Of a stretch of DNA of 64,000 bases, positions 45,437 to 54,572 are shown one piece after another. The notes below the pieces were generated by a model that saw nothing but the letters and a program-made list of their open reading frames with translations, did not search any database and was not told the origin of the DNA. A program made the position numbers and the translations under genes. Position 1 is the stretch's first letter. Each line of letters opens with the position of its first letter. Source of the DNA: Acidiferrobacterales bacterium (GTDB lineage: Bacteria > Pseudomonadota > Gammaproteobacteria > Acidiferrobacterales > SZUA-150); the NCBI GenBank assembly GCA_947258385.1, contig CAMYII010000052.1, forward strand, positions 1-64,000, read 5' to 3'.

Positions 45437-46732
45437 ATGACCATTGAGCACTTGCACGCGGTCCCGCATCTGACAACGGCGCTGACAGGACCGCTACAGG
45501 AAATCGAGGAACACCTGCTGGAACGCCAGGCCCGCATCGAGCACTGGTTTCGTAGCCAGTGGCTGGATACCCCTGCCCCGTTTTACGCCTCGGTCGATTT
45601 GCGCAACGCCGGCTTCAAGTTGGCGCCCGTTGACACCAATCTGTTTCCAGCCGGCTTCAACAACCTCAATCCGGCGTTCCACCCCTTGTCCGTGCAGGCA
45701 ATCCAATCCGCGGCTGAGCGCGTATGCCCCACGGCCTGCAGGGTTTTGCTGGTCCCGGAAAGCCACACGCGGAATCTGTATTATCTGGAGAGCGTCGTTG
45801 CCTTGGTGAAAATGATGGTGATGGCCGGCTTCGAGGTCCGCGTCGGCTCGCTGATCGCGGAGCTGGCTGCTCCGCTGACGGTTGACCTGCCTTCCGGCCA
45901 GAGCGTGACCCTGGAGCCGCTCGAACGCCACGGCGACAAAATCGCGGTCGCTGACTTTGAACCCTGCTTCGTCATACTAAACAACGACCTATCGGGGGGG
46001 CGACCAAGAATCCTGGAGGATCTCGAACAGCCGGTGGTGCCGCCGCTGGGTCTGGGCTGGTCGAACCGGCTCAAATCCGATCATTTTGCCCACTACCGGC
46101 GTGTCGCCAAGGAATTCGCCGAGCTGACCGCTCTCGACCCCTGGCTGATCGACCCTATCTTCCGCAAATGCGGCAAAATTGACTTCAAAAACCGGGCCGG
46201 AGAGGACTGCGTGGTCAGGAATGTCGAGGAGGCGATCGAGCAGATTCAGGCGAAATACGATCAATACGGTATAAAACAAAAGCCCTATGTCTTCATTAAG
46301 GCCGATGCCGGCACCTACGGCATGGGCATCATGACCGCGCACAGCGGCGAGGAAGTGCGGGAACTGAACCGCAAGCAGCGAAACAAGATGGCGCGCGTCA
46401 AGGAAGGACAGGCCGTCACCGACATTCTGGTTCAAGAAGGCGTTTATACGTTTGAGACCTGGGGCAGCCAGCAGGCAGTGGCTGAGCCCGTCGTCTATAT
46501 GATTGACCATTTCGTGGTCGGCGGCTTTTACCGGGTGCATACCGGCCGCGGCCCGAATGAGAACCTCAACGCCCCAGGCATGCACTTCGAACCCCTGGCC
46601 TTCGCCGAATCCTGCACAACACCCGACCAGAACAAGGCGCCGGACGCCAACGCCAACCGCTTCTACGCCTACGGCGTCATCGCCCGCCTGGCACTGCTGG
46701 CGGCAGCGCGTGAACTGGGCGCCCTGCAGTAA
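45437..46732 (+). CDS. gshA: Glutamate-cysteine ligase
   Basis: A 431-residue enzyme of the proteobacterial type first seen in Acidithiobacillus (unlike E. coli GshA): YASVDLRNAGFKLAPVDTNLFPAGFNNL, FIKADAGTYGMGIMTAH, QEGVYTFETWGSQQAVAEPVVYMID and the end GVIARLALLAAAREL. It makes gamma-glutamylcysteine, the first step to glutathione. Its stop is directly followed by the gshB ATG (TAA-ATG), so the two are coupled. Confidence 0.94.
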   Translation: MTIEHLHAVPHLTTALTGPLQEIEEHLLERQARIEHWFRSQWLDTPAPFYASVDLRNAGFKLAPVDTNLFPAGFNNLNPAFHPLSVQAIQSAAERVCPTACRVLLVPESHTRNLYYLESVVALVKMMVMAGFEVRVGSLIAELAAPLTVDLPSGQSVTLEPLERHGDKIAVADFEPCFVILNNDLSGGRPRILEDLEQPVVPPLGLGWSNRLKSDHFAHYRRVAKEFAELTALDPWLIDPIFRKCGKIDFKNRAGEDCVVRNVEEAIEQIQAKYDQYGIKQKPYVFIKADAGTYGMGIMTAHSGEEVRELNRKQRNKMARVKEGQAVTDILVQEGVYTFETWGSQQAVAEPVVYMIDHFVVGGFYRVHTGRGPNENLNAPGMHFEPLAFAESCTTPDQNKAPDANANRFYAYGVIARLALLAAARELGALQ

Positions 46733-47677
46733 ATGATCAAGCTCGGCGTTATCATGGACCCGATCGGGTCCATCCAACTCCATAAGGACAGCACCTACGC
46801 CATGCTGCTGGAGGCGCAGGCCCGCGGCTGGCAAATCCACTACATGGAGCAAAGTGATATTTTTCTGCGCGACGGCAGCAGCCATGCACGCATGCGCAGG
46901 CTGGCCCTGTACGAGGATGAGCAACGCTGGTTCGATCTGGCTGAGGAAACCACCCAAGCCCTAAGCGTCCTAGATGCCATACTCATGCGCAAGGACCCGC
47001 CGTTCAATATGGAGTACATCTACACCACCTATCTGCTCGAGCTCGCGGAAGCGCAAAACGTGCTGGTAATCAATAAACCGCAGAGCCTGCGTGATGCCAA
47101 CGAAAAGTTGTTCGCCGCCTGGTTCCCGCAGTGCATTCCGCCCACCCTGGTCAGCAGCCAGGCGCGGCATCTGCGTGCGTTCCTCGATGAGCATGGGGAC
47201 ATCGTGCTGAAACCGCTGGACAGCATGGGGGGCGCTTCCGTTTTCCGCGCGAGCCATCAGGACCCCAATGTCGCGGTGATCATAGAGACCCTGACCCGCA
47301 ACGGCAGCCGCTCCATCATGGCGCAGCGCTTTGTCCCGGAAATCAGCCATGGCGATAAGCGAATTCTCATGGTCGACGGGGAGCCGGTCCCGTATGCCTT
47401 GGCGCGCATACCGGCCACAGGGGAGTTTCGCGGGAATCTTGCGGCCGGGGCCAGCGGCGAGGGCATACCGCTCAGCGAGCGCGACCGCTGGATCTGCTCA
47501 CAAGTCGGTCCGACGCTGCGCAAGAAAGGCTTGCTGTTCGTTGGCCTCGATGTGATCGGGGACTACCTCACCGAGGTCAATGTGACCAGCCCCACCTGCA
47601 TTCGCGAGCTGGATAAGCTCTACGCTCTGAATATCAGCGCCGGCTTGCTGGACGTCGTGGAACGCAAACTGCAGTGA
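46733..47677 (+). CDS. gshB: Glutathione synthetase
   Basis: The 314-residue ATP-grasp enzyme has GVIMDPIGSIQLHKDSTYAMLLEAQ, LMRKDPPFNMEYIYTTYLLE, VLKPLDSMGGASVF and VGLDVIGDYLTEVNVTSPTCIREL. It adds glycine to gamma-glutamylcysteine. It overlaps the downstream ApbE-like gene by 4 bp (GTGA). Confidence 0.97.
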   Translation: MIKLGVIMDPIGSIQLHKDSTYAMLLEAQARGWQIHYMEQSDIFLRDGSSHARMRRLALYEDEQRWFDLAEETTQALSVLDAILMRKDPPFNMEYIYTTYLLELAEAQNVLVINKPQSLRDANEKLFAAWFPQCIPPTLVSSQARHLRAFLDEHGDIVLKPLDSMGGASVFRASHQDPNVAVIIETLTRNGSRSIMAQRFVPEISHGDKRILMVDGEPVPYALARIPATGEFRGNLAAGASGEGIPLSERDRWICSQVGPTLRKKGLLFVGLDVIGDYLTEVNVTSPTCIRELDKLYALNISAGLLDVVERKLQ

Positions 47678-48690
47678 GGCATCGCAAGACCTGGCTCGTG
47701 GGCGTTTGTCTTTTTGCGCTCGGCGGTTGCTCAGATGGGACGGTGCAGCGGCAGGTCTGTGGGCCCTTCGACACCTGCGTCAAGGTCCAGATCATCGGCT
47801 ATGACACCGCGAGCGCGCGCCGGGGGCTGGACACCCTGTTCGCCGATCTCAATAGGCTCGATGCCATCATCCAGCCCGGGCGTTCCAAGGGACTGCGGCG
47901 GATGAACGCGCTGCTGCAAACCCAGGAGTGGGCCTCGATCAACCCCTCGCTGTATAAGCTGGTGAGAGACTCTATGGGCTTTTACCAGGCCAGCGAAGGC
48001 CTTTACAACCCCGCGATCATGGGCGCCCTGCTGGAACTGTGGGGTTTTGACCGTACGCCGCTGCCCAAGCAACCGCCCGCGCCGCAGGAGATCGAGGCAA
48101 TCCTGCGGGCGCGTCCGCGTATGTCGGATCTGTCTTTGGACGGCATCAGGATCCGAAGCAACAACGCCTTGGTCAAGATCGACTTCGGCATGCTGACCCA
48201 CGGCCACGCGGTAGACATCGCCATCGCGTATCTGCAATCGTTGGGCATCCGCCAGGCGAGGGTGCAAATTGGCAACACCGCGCGCGTGCTGGGCCAAGAC
48301 AGACACGGGCACTGGCAGCTCACGGTGCCGCGCCTGCTACCGGGCAACGGCGCGCTGACCCTTTATCTGCAAGACGGCGAGGCGGCCTGCAGTCTGCGGG
48401 CTGAGGACCGGGGTCAACGCTATCACAAGCTGCTGCACCCTGAGACCGGCAGGCCGGCGACAGCGAGCCGGGCGGTGGCCGTCATCCACGGCAGCGCCAC
48501 CGAGGCAAGCGCAGCCTGTCACGCCCTGTTTGCCGCCGGCCCCGCATCCTGGCGGCGTATCGGCAGCCAAATGCGCATCAAAGACGCACTGCTGACGGCT
48601 GCCGACGGGACCGTCCACGCCCACGCGGCGCTGACAAACCGGCTGGTGGCGCCCTTGCCCGATGCTACCCAGGTGCAATGGGCACCCTGA
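47674..48690 (+). CDS. ApbE-like lipoprotein (divergent FAD:protein FMN transferase family)
   Basis: A 338-residue protein beginning at GTG, with a lipoprotein signal (WLVGVCLFALGGCSDG, lipobox LGGC). It follows the ApbE fold, but signature residues are changed. The usual GGIAKGYA is GMLTHGHA, and the Mg-site pattern ATEADALATAL is ATEASAACHAL, in which the family's Asp and Thr are Ser and His. HPETGRPA is kept. It may be inactive or use a different chemistry. It overlaps gshB, so it is likely made with the glutathione enzymes, an unusual pairing. Confidence 0.8.
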   Translation: MRHRKTWLVGVCLFALGGCSDGTVQRQVCGPFDTCVKVQIIGYDTASARRGLDTLFADLNRLDAIIQPGRSKGLRRMNALLQTQEWASINPSLYKLVRDSMGFYQASEGLYNPAIMGALLELWGFDRTPLPKQPPAPQEIEAILRARPRMSDLSLDGIRIRSNNALVKIDFGMLTHGHAVDIAIAYLQSLGIRQARVQIGNTARVLGQDRHGHWQLTVPRLLPGNGALTLYLQDGEAACSLRAEDRGQRYHKLLHPETGRPATASRAVAVIHGSATEASAACHALFAAGPASWRRIGSQMRIKDALLTAADGTVHAHAALTNRLVAPLPDATQVQWAP

Positions 48691-48836
48691 TGCTGCGCCC
48701 CCCGTCCTCCAACACCCCGCACCCTGGCACGACAAACACTACAAGTCTTTACAGAGACGTTATAATTGTCATTAACCTGCCGTGACTTAACGATATGCAA
48801 TTGCGGGATCTTTTAGTAGCAACGGATTAGTTCGCC

Positions 48837-49733
48837 ATGTCCACGGTGACAACAGATATACCTGGATTTACCCATAGCGACCGCCTGGGATTGAGCGTTT
48901 TCAGCTCGTTTCTCCTGCATATGGTCATCATCCTGGGTATCACCTTCGCCTTCCCCAAGTTACGAGCCCTGGAGGGTCTGCCAAACCTGGAGATTACGCT
49001 CGTACAGACGCAGACCGAACAGGCGCCGGACAAGGCCGACTATCTGGCCCAAGCGAACCAGGATGGCGGCGGTAACAGCGAAACCCCGGATATCGTTCGC
49101 AAGCCGCTGCCGGTACAGGAAATCAGCGATATGGACAATCCGCTCCCGGTGCACCAACCGACCCCACAAACCCCGGCACGGAGCGAACAGGAAATCATGG
49201 ACCTGCTGGCGCTGGACCAAGCGGAAAGACAGATCAGATCGCTCGACCCGCAGCCCGAACAGCGGGACCCGGCCCTCGCGGCCCTCAGCCCCGGTCTGCT
49301 CAACACGGCGGACATCGAGTTTGAGCGGGCGCAGTTGAACGCCGAGATGGACCGCCGTTGGCAGGAATTTCAACAACGGCCCAAACGCAAGTACGTCAAC
49401 GCCCGCACCCGCGAATACAAGTACGCCGCCTACCACGAGGCCTGGCGCGCGAAGGTGGAACGGGTCGGGCAGCTCAATTATCCGGAAGAGGCCCTGCGGC
49501 GGGGCCTTTCCGGACGACTCCTGCTCGATGTGGCGATCAACACCGACGGCAGCGTCAACTCAGTCACAATCCGCCAGTCATCCGGGCACAAACTGCTCGA
49601 CGATGCGGCCGTGCGCATCGTCGCCCTGGCGGCGCCTTTCGCGCCGTTCCCTCCCGATATCCGCGCCGAGACCGATATCATGCACATCACACGCTACTGG
49701 CTGCTTAACAAAAACGGCTGGACCAGCGATTAA
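48837..49733 (+). CDS. TonB-family energy transducer
   Basis: The 298-residue product has one N-terminal helix (LSVFSSFLLHMVIILGITFAF), a proline-rich periplasmic spacer (PLPVHQPTPQTPARS) and a C-terminal TonB domain (YPEEALRRGLSGRLLLDVAINTDGSVNSVTIRQSSGHKLLDDAAVRIVALAAPF is split around 217-270). It carries proton-motive energy to outer-membrane receptors. No ExbB/ExbD is adjacent; in this genome type a stand-alone TonB-like gene before yqgE is common. Confidence 0.88.
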   Translation: MSTVTTDIPGFTHSDRLGLSVFSSFLLHMVIILGITFAFPKLRALEGLPNLEITLVQTQTEQAPDKADYLAQANQDGGGNSETPDIVRKPLPVQEISDMDNPLPVHQPTPQTPARSEQEIMDLLALDQAERQIRSLDPQPEQRDPALAALSPGLLNTADIEFERAQLNAEMDRRWQEFQQRPKRKYVNARTREYKYAAYHEAWRAKVERVGQLNYPEEALRRGLSGRLLLDVAINTDGSVNSVTIRQSSGHKLLDDAAVRIVALAAPFAPFPPDIRAETDIMHITRYWLLNKNGWTSD

Positions 49734-49821
49734 CCGGCACATCAACGTGGGTTAAGAGGCCTCAGCAACTAATTGTTGGGACACCTTGCAACCGGCAGGA
49801 CGCTGCCTGATACTATTTCCT

Positions 49822-50385
49822 ATGAACAGCGCACTGTCATTGAGCAATCATTTTCTGATCGCCATGCCCAACCTTGCGGACCCCAATTTCTCCCGCACCG
49901 TGACGCTGATTTGTGAACACAGCAGTGAAGGTGCCATGGGCATCACTATCAATCGTCTGCTCAGCCTGACCTTGGGCGACATCCTGGCGCAGCTCAATAT
50001 TAATACCGAACATGCGGCCAACCTGGACATGCCAATCTACCAGGGCGGTCCGGTACAGAACAATCGCGGCTTCGTCCTGCACGAGCCGCTGGGTAATTGG
50101 GAGTCAACTCTTTCGATTACCGAGACCCTGGGTGTATCGACTTCGCTCGATATCCTGGCGGCCACGGCCGAGAACCACGGTCCGGCAAGCTGTCTCGTCA
50201 CACTGGGTTATGCCGGTTGGGCCCCCGGGCAGCTCGAGGAGGAAATTGCCGCCAACGCCTGGCTTAACGGACCGGCGGACAGCGACATTATCTTTCACAC
50301 CCCCATCGATCAACGCTGGCAAGCGGCTGTGCAACGCCTAGGCGTCGACCTCGCCACCCTCTCCACCGATACGGGGCATGCTTGA
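49822..50385 (+). CDS. yqgE: YqgE/AlgH family protein
   Basis: The 187-residue product matches the UPF0301 family: NHFLIAMPNLADPNFSRTVTLICEHS, GAMGITINRLL, YQGGPVQNNRGFVLHEP and SLVTLGYAGWAPGQLEEEI-like CLVTLGYAGWAPGQLE. In Pseudomonas AlgH affects alginate control; the molecular role is unclear. It overlaps ruvX by 4 bp; the pair is widely conserved. The ATG at 49822 is chosen by alignment. Confidence 0.95.
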   Translation: MNSALSLSNHFLIAMPNLADPNFSRTVTLICEHSSEGAMGITINRLLSLTLGDILAQLNINTEHAANLDMPIYQGGPVQNNRGFVLHEPLGNWESTLSITETLGVSTSLDILAATAENHGPASCLVTLGYAGWAPGQLEEEIAANAWLNGPADSDIIFHTPIDQRWQAAVQRLGVDLATLSTDTGHA

Positions 50386-50816
50386 AGTCGCACACAGTGC
50401 TCGCGTTCGACTACGGTGAGAAATTCATCGGCGTTGCGGTCGGCAGCACCCAATCCGGCCTGGCACAAGCCCTGACGACCGTCAATGCGACGAAAAAAGG
50501 GCCGGATTGGGCTGAAATTACAGGCCTTATTGCCGAGTGGGAACCCGACTGGCTGGTGGTAGGGTTGCCGTTGAACATGGACGGCACGGAAAGCGAGCTT
50601 ACGCGAGCCGCGCGCCGGTTTGGTGATCGGCTCAAGGGCCGGTACAATCTGCCGGTACATATGGTCGATGAAAGACTGACGACGATCGCGGCAAAAGCCA
50701 TGCTCACGGATGCCGGACGCAACGGCAAACGCCAGCATAAACCAGACATTGACAAACTGGCCGCCCAGGCCATTTTGCAGAGCTTTCTCGAGGATCGATC
50801 CCGGAGTCTGCCTTGA
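50382..50816 (+). CDS. ruvX: Pre-16S rRNA nuclease / RuvX (YqgF)
   Basis: The 144-residue RNase-H-fold protein has VLAFDYGEKFIGVAVG (catalytic Asp), DWLVVGLPLNMDGTESE and VHMVDERLTT with the acidic Glu. It processes the 16S rRNA 5' end. A TTG start is used, inside the end of yqgE. It overlaps pyrR by 4 bp. Confidence 0.95.
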   Translation: MKSHTVLAFDYGEKFIGVAVGSTQSGLAQALTTVNATKKGPDWAEITGLIAEWEPDWLVVGLPLNMDGTESELTRAARRFGDRLKGRYNLPVHMVDERLTTIAAKAMLTDAGRNGKRQHKPDIDKLAAQAILQSFLEDRSRSLP

Positions 50817-51328
50817 CTGACGAGATCGATATCCCGGCCATACTTCAGCGCACGGCGGAGATTCTGCGCCCGCAACTGGCTCGCAATCCCTTGATGATCG
50901 GGATCCACACCGGCGGCACCTGGATCGCCGGGTATCTGCACCAGATGCTGGGCCTGAAAGAGCCCCTCGGCACCCTGGACATCTCTTTTTATCGCGACGA
51001 CTTCACCCGCATCGGCTTCAACCCCCAGGTGAGAACCTCGAGCCTTCCGGTCAACATCGACGACCGCCATATCATTCTAGTGGACGATGTCCTGCACACC
51101 GGGCGAACCATTCGCGCCGCGATGAACGAGATCTTTGACTTCGGCCGGCCGGCCTCGATCAGACTCATTGTGCTGATTGAGCGCGATGGCCGGGAATTAC
51201 CGATCCAGCCTGACGTAGCGGGAGCTTCCATGAAGCTCGAACGCAACCAGCATGTCAAGCTGACCCGCACCGGAGAGGACGGCGGACCCGAAACGCTGCG
51301 ACTGAGCATACAAGAGGTCGGCGCATGA
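50813..51328 (+). CDS. pyrR: PyrR-family bifunctional regulator/uracil phosphoribosyltransferase
   Basis: The 171-residue PRTase has [27 protein letters not shown] (PRPP-binding loop) and [14 protein letters not shown]. In Gram-positives PyrR regulates by RNA attenuation; in gammaproteobacteria such as Pseudomonas it regulates pyr genes. TTG start. It precedes pyrB by a 4-bp overlap. Confidence 0.94.
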   Translation: MTDEIDIPAILQRTAEILRPQLARNPLMIGIHTGGTWIAGYLHQMLGLKEPLGTLDISFYRDDFTRIGFNPQVRTSSLPVNIDDRHIILVDDVLHTGRTIRAAMNEIFDFGRPASIRLIVLIERDGRELPIQPDVAGASMKLERNQHVKLTRTGEDGGPETLRLSIQEVGA

Positions 51329-52308
51329 ACGAGGGCGAGGGGCTGCAGCTCGACGACGAGGGGCGCCTGCGTCATTTCCTGACGATTGAGGGACTTAACC
51401 GTCAAACGCTGCTCGATATCCTCGATACCGCCGAATCCTTCATTTCCATCGGCGAGAGGGAAATCAAGAAAGTGCCGCTATTGCGAGGCAAGACCGTCGT
51501 CAACCTGTTCTTTGAAGCCAGTACCCGCACCCGCACCACTTTTGAGATCGCCGCCAAGCGCCTGTCGGCCGATGTCATCAATTTTAATGTCGGCATCTCG
51601 GCCACCAATAAAGGTGAAACCCTGCTCGATACCATCAACAGCCTGGAGGCCATGCATACGGACCTGTTCATTGTCCGGCACAGCGACAGCGGTGCCGCTT
51701 ACCTCATTGCCAGATATCTGCCGCCGCATGTGCGCATCATCAATGCCGGCGACGGCCGCCATGCCCATCCCACCCAGGCGATGCTCGATACCTTTACCAT
51801 CCGCCGTTACAAGGGCGATTTCACGCAGCTGAAGGTCGCCATTGTCGGTGACATCCTGCACTCGCGGGTCGCCCGTTCACTGATCCACGCGCTCAATATC
51901 CTGGGTGTACCCGAGATCCGCGTCATCGCCCCCAAAACCCTGCTGCCAACCGCAGTGGAAAAACTGGGTGTGCATACCTTCCACGATATGAGCCAGGGCC
52001 TGGAGGGCGTCGATGTCGTGGTCATGCTGCGCCTGCAGCGCGAACGCATGCACGGCGCACTCATCCCCAGCGCACAGGAATATTTCAATCTTTTCGGTCT
52101 TACCCGCGATAAGCTGGCGGCCGCCAAAGACGATGTCATCGTCATGCATCCCGGCCCCATGAACCGTGGGCTGGAGATCGATTCGAGCATTGCCGATGGC
52201 CCGCGCTCAGTCATCCTACCGCAGGTCACCAACGGCATTGCCGTACGCATGGCGGTCATGGCGCTGATCATGGGCGGACAAACGGCGCGGAACAGGAGAC
52301 CGGTCTGA
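51325..52308 (+). CDS. pyrB: Aspartate carbamoyltransferase catalytic chain
   Basis: The 327-residue enzyme has [21 protein letters not shown] (carbamoyl phosphate loop STRTRT), [14 protein letters not shown] and [12 protein letters not shown]. Its first about 25 residues form an N-terminal extension typical of the Pseudomonas-type class A enzyme, which needs the partner PyrC'. There is no pyrI. Confidence 0.96.
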   Translation: MNEGEGLQLDDEGRLRHFLTIEGLNRQTLLDILDTAESFISIGEREIKKVPLLRGKTVVNLFFEASTRTRTTFEIAAKRLSADVINFNVGISATNKGETLLDTINSLEAMHTDLFIVRHSDSGAAYLIARYLPPHVRIINAGDGRHAHPTQAMLDTFTIRRYKGDFTQLKVAIVGDILHSRVARSLIHALNILGVPEIRVIAPKTLLPTAVEKLGVHTFHDMSQGLEGVDVVVMLRLQRERMHGALIPSAQEYFNLFGLTRDKLAAAKDDVIVMHPGPMNRGLEIDSSIADGPRSVILPQVTNGIAVRMAVMALIMGGQTARNRRPV

Positions 52309-53594
52309 TGGGCATGGTAATCACGGGCGGCCACCTGATTGATCCGGCTCACAAGGTCAACGCCGTCACAGATCTTTATCTCGACAAAAAGGGATTTGTC
52401 GTCGGCGTGGGCGCGCCGCCTGAGGGATTCAAGGCGACGCGGACGCTCGATGCCAGCGGTAAAATCGTCTGTCCCGGACTCGTGGACCTGCGCTGCCGAC
52501 CGCGGGAACCGGGGCTGGAGTACAAGGCCACCATAGAAAGCGAGGCACGCGCGGCCGTCTCTGCCGGGATCACCACCCTGTGCTGCCCGCCGGACACCGA
52601 TCCGGTGATCGATACCCCGGCCATGGCACAGCTCATTCAGCAGCGGGCCTGGCGCTTTGGCATGGCGTTCATACACCCGCTCGGCGCGTTGACACGCGGG
52701 CTCAAAGGCAAACATCTTGCGGACATGGAAGCACTGGATGAGGCCGGCTGCGTCGGCTTCACCAATGCGCTTGAGCCCATTACGGATACTTTGGTCATGC
52801 GCCGGGCGCTGGAGTACGCCGCGAGCTTCGATCTCACCGTTTTTCTGCACCCCTCGGACCCCTGGCTGACCGGAGACGGCTGCGCGCACGAAGGCGAAGT
52901 GAGTACTCGCTTGGGGTTGCCTGGCATCCCCGAGGCGGCGGAGACAGTCGTGCTGGCGCGCGACCTTGCGCTGATTGAGCAAACCGGCGTGCGCGCCCAT
53001 TTCTGCCAGCTCTCGAGCGCCAGGGCGATGACCATGGTCATGGAGGCCCAGGCACGTGGCTTACGTGTGAGTACCGATGTGACGGCTCACCACCTGCATT
53101 TAACCGAGCACGATATCGGATTCTTCAACACCCAGTGCCACGTGGTGCCGCCGTTGCGCAGTCACCGCGATCTTGAGGCACTGCGCCAGGCCGTTAAAGA
53201 AGGGGTGGTCGCCGCGATCTGTTCGGACCACCAACCGCATGAATCCGACGCCAAGCTTGCGCCCTTCAGCGCCTCGGAACCCGGCATTTCAGGCCTGGAG
53301 ACCCTGTTGCCGTTGACGCTCAAACTCGTTGACAACCGGCTGCTCTCCCTGCCGGAGGCCATCTCACTGCTCACCGCCCAACCGGCGGCGATCATCGGTG
53401 TGGACAGCGGTCATCTCGGCATTGGCGCGACGGCCGATGTCTGCCTGTTCGACCCTGATGCGCACTGGACGCTGACGGAAGACAAACTGGCGAGCCGTGG
53501 TCACAATACGCCTTTCTTGGGCTGGGAGTTCCATGGCCGCGTGACCCACACCCTAGTGGGCGGCAAGCTCGTCTTCGAGCTCGTTCAGACATGA
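52308..53594 (+). CDS. pyrC': Non-catalytic dihydroorotase-like subunit PyrC'
   Basis: The 428-residue dihydroorotase homologue has lost the metal site. The usual HxH after PGLVD is R-C-R (PGLVDLRCRPREPG). The substrate motif NTDP is instead CCPPDTDP, and the later TDHAPH is SDHQPH. In Pseudomonas and relatives, such a PyrC' is a structural partner holding PyrB in a dodecamer. A functional dihydroorotase should be encoded elsewhere. It directly follows pyrB with a 1-bp overlap (TGATG). Confidence 0.9.
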   Translation: MGMVITGGHLIDPAHKVNAVTDLYLDKKGFVVGVGAPPEGFKATRTLDASGKIVCPGLVDLRCRPREPGLEYKATIESEARAAVSAGITTLCCPPDTDPVIDTPAMAQLIQQRAWRFGMAFIHPLGALTRGLKGKHLADMEALDEAGCVGFTNALEPITDTLVMRRALEYAASFDLTVFLHPSDPWLTGDGCAHEGEVSTRLGLPGIPEAAETVVLARDLALIEQTGVRAHFCQLSSARAMTMVMEAQARGLRVSTDVTAHHLHLTEHDIGFFNTQCHVVPPLRSHRDLEALRQAVKEGVVAAICSDHQPHESDAKLAPFSASEPGISGLETLLPLTLKLVDNRLLSLPEAISLLTAQPAAIIGVDSGHLGIGATADVCLFDPDAHWTLTEDKLASRGHNTPFLGWEFHGRVTHTLVGGKLVFELVQT

Positions 53595-53729
53595 TCACAT
53601 CGCCCGCGAATGCCAGCACGTGAATTCCCCTCTGCTTGGTTTGATGCGCTGCGCGGAAGTTTACGGGGCCAGGGGAGGCGATCCTGCTGCAAGGCATCCC
53701 CGCCGTACACGCCCCAGAGCTGCTCTGGT

Positions 53730-54317
53730 TCAGTTCCTGGACGGCGCAGCGTAGATTTTCGGAATGGGAAAGGTCCTCACTTGCCCAACAAGAAGTGCGA
53801 GATAATAGAGGTCGTCAGCTTTCAAGCCTCGGCCAACCCACACGCGGTTGGCCACTTCTGAATTCACACCGTTTAAGCAGATACCTTGCCGTTCATCGAT
53901 ACTGACATCTACGATCTCACGCAATGGCACTTTACGAACCTTGCCTTGCACACCGTGCGGTCGCACGGGCGTCATGGTAAGCGTCACCGGGGTCATATCG
54001 ATTTTGATTTTTGCCCCTCGAACCTGGAATATTTTGACCAATAGATACACGGTATGGACCGCAACAAGCGTGGCTAAGCCGACCACTAAGAGCACGCGTG
54101 CGGCTGGACCAGCAATCGGCAACCACGACGCCACTACAGTGGCGGCGACGAGCAGCAGCAGCCCTGCCGAGAGCGAGCTCCAGTACACCCAGCCACGACG
54201 ATAAGGCATCACAACTTCGTACCCGGTACTGCGTTTCCACACACCCAGCTCTGTTGCCGCCGGCAGATGGGGAGGCAAAACGGTGTTCTGCAAGTCCTCA
54301 ATTTTCAGCTGCTGCAT
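53730..54317 (-). CDS. Two-helix membrane protein of unknown function
   Basis: A protein of about 195 residues starting MQQLKIEDLQNTVLPPHLPA. It has two adjacent transmembrane helices (WVYWSSLSAGLLLLVAATVVASW and VLLVVGLATLVAVHTVYLLV) and a charged C-terminal domain of about 90 residues (GKVRKVPLREIVDVSIDERQ). I do not recognise a family. The frame is open to 54530 but the extension looks non-coding and crosses the pilU terminator. No strong ribosome site is seen. Confidence 0.55.
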   Translation of the reverse strand: MQQLKIEDLQNTVLPPHLPAATELGVWKRSTGYEVVMPYRRGWVYWSSLSAGLLLLVAATVVASWLPIAGPAARVLLVVGLATLVAVHTVYLLVKIFQVRGAKIKIDMTPVTLTMTPVRPHGVQGKVRKVPLREIVDVSIDERQGICLNGVNSEVANRVWVGRGLKADDLYYLALLVGQVRTFPIPKIYAAPSRN

Positions 54318-54523
54318 AGGCACAGATAATGTTCGTATGTATGTTTCGCGACCGTTGACACCAACGTGCAACGAGCACTCTTTAACAGATGTCTCGGGGG
54401 GCCGCAAGTCCGGTCCGGCCCAAGTCCCGGCCTGATCCGACCTGCGGGTCGGCCGAGACAAAAAAATCCGCCTCACGACAGGCATCATAACAGCACTTTC
54501 TGCCGACAAGGCGTCCAGGTTCA

Positions 54524-54550
54524 TAAACAAAAGCCCCCGGCCGGGGGCTT
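54524..54550 (-). terminator. Terminator of the pilT-pilU operon
   Basis: A perfect palindrome AAGCCCCCGG/CCGGGGGCTT (54531-54550) followed on the minus strand by TTGTTT, 23 bp past the pilU stop. Confidence 0.9.
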
Positions 54551-54572
54551 GCCGACACCATGATTAACATCA

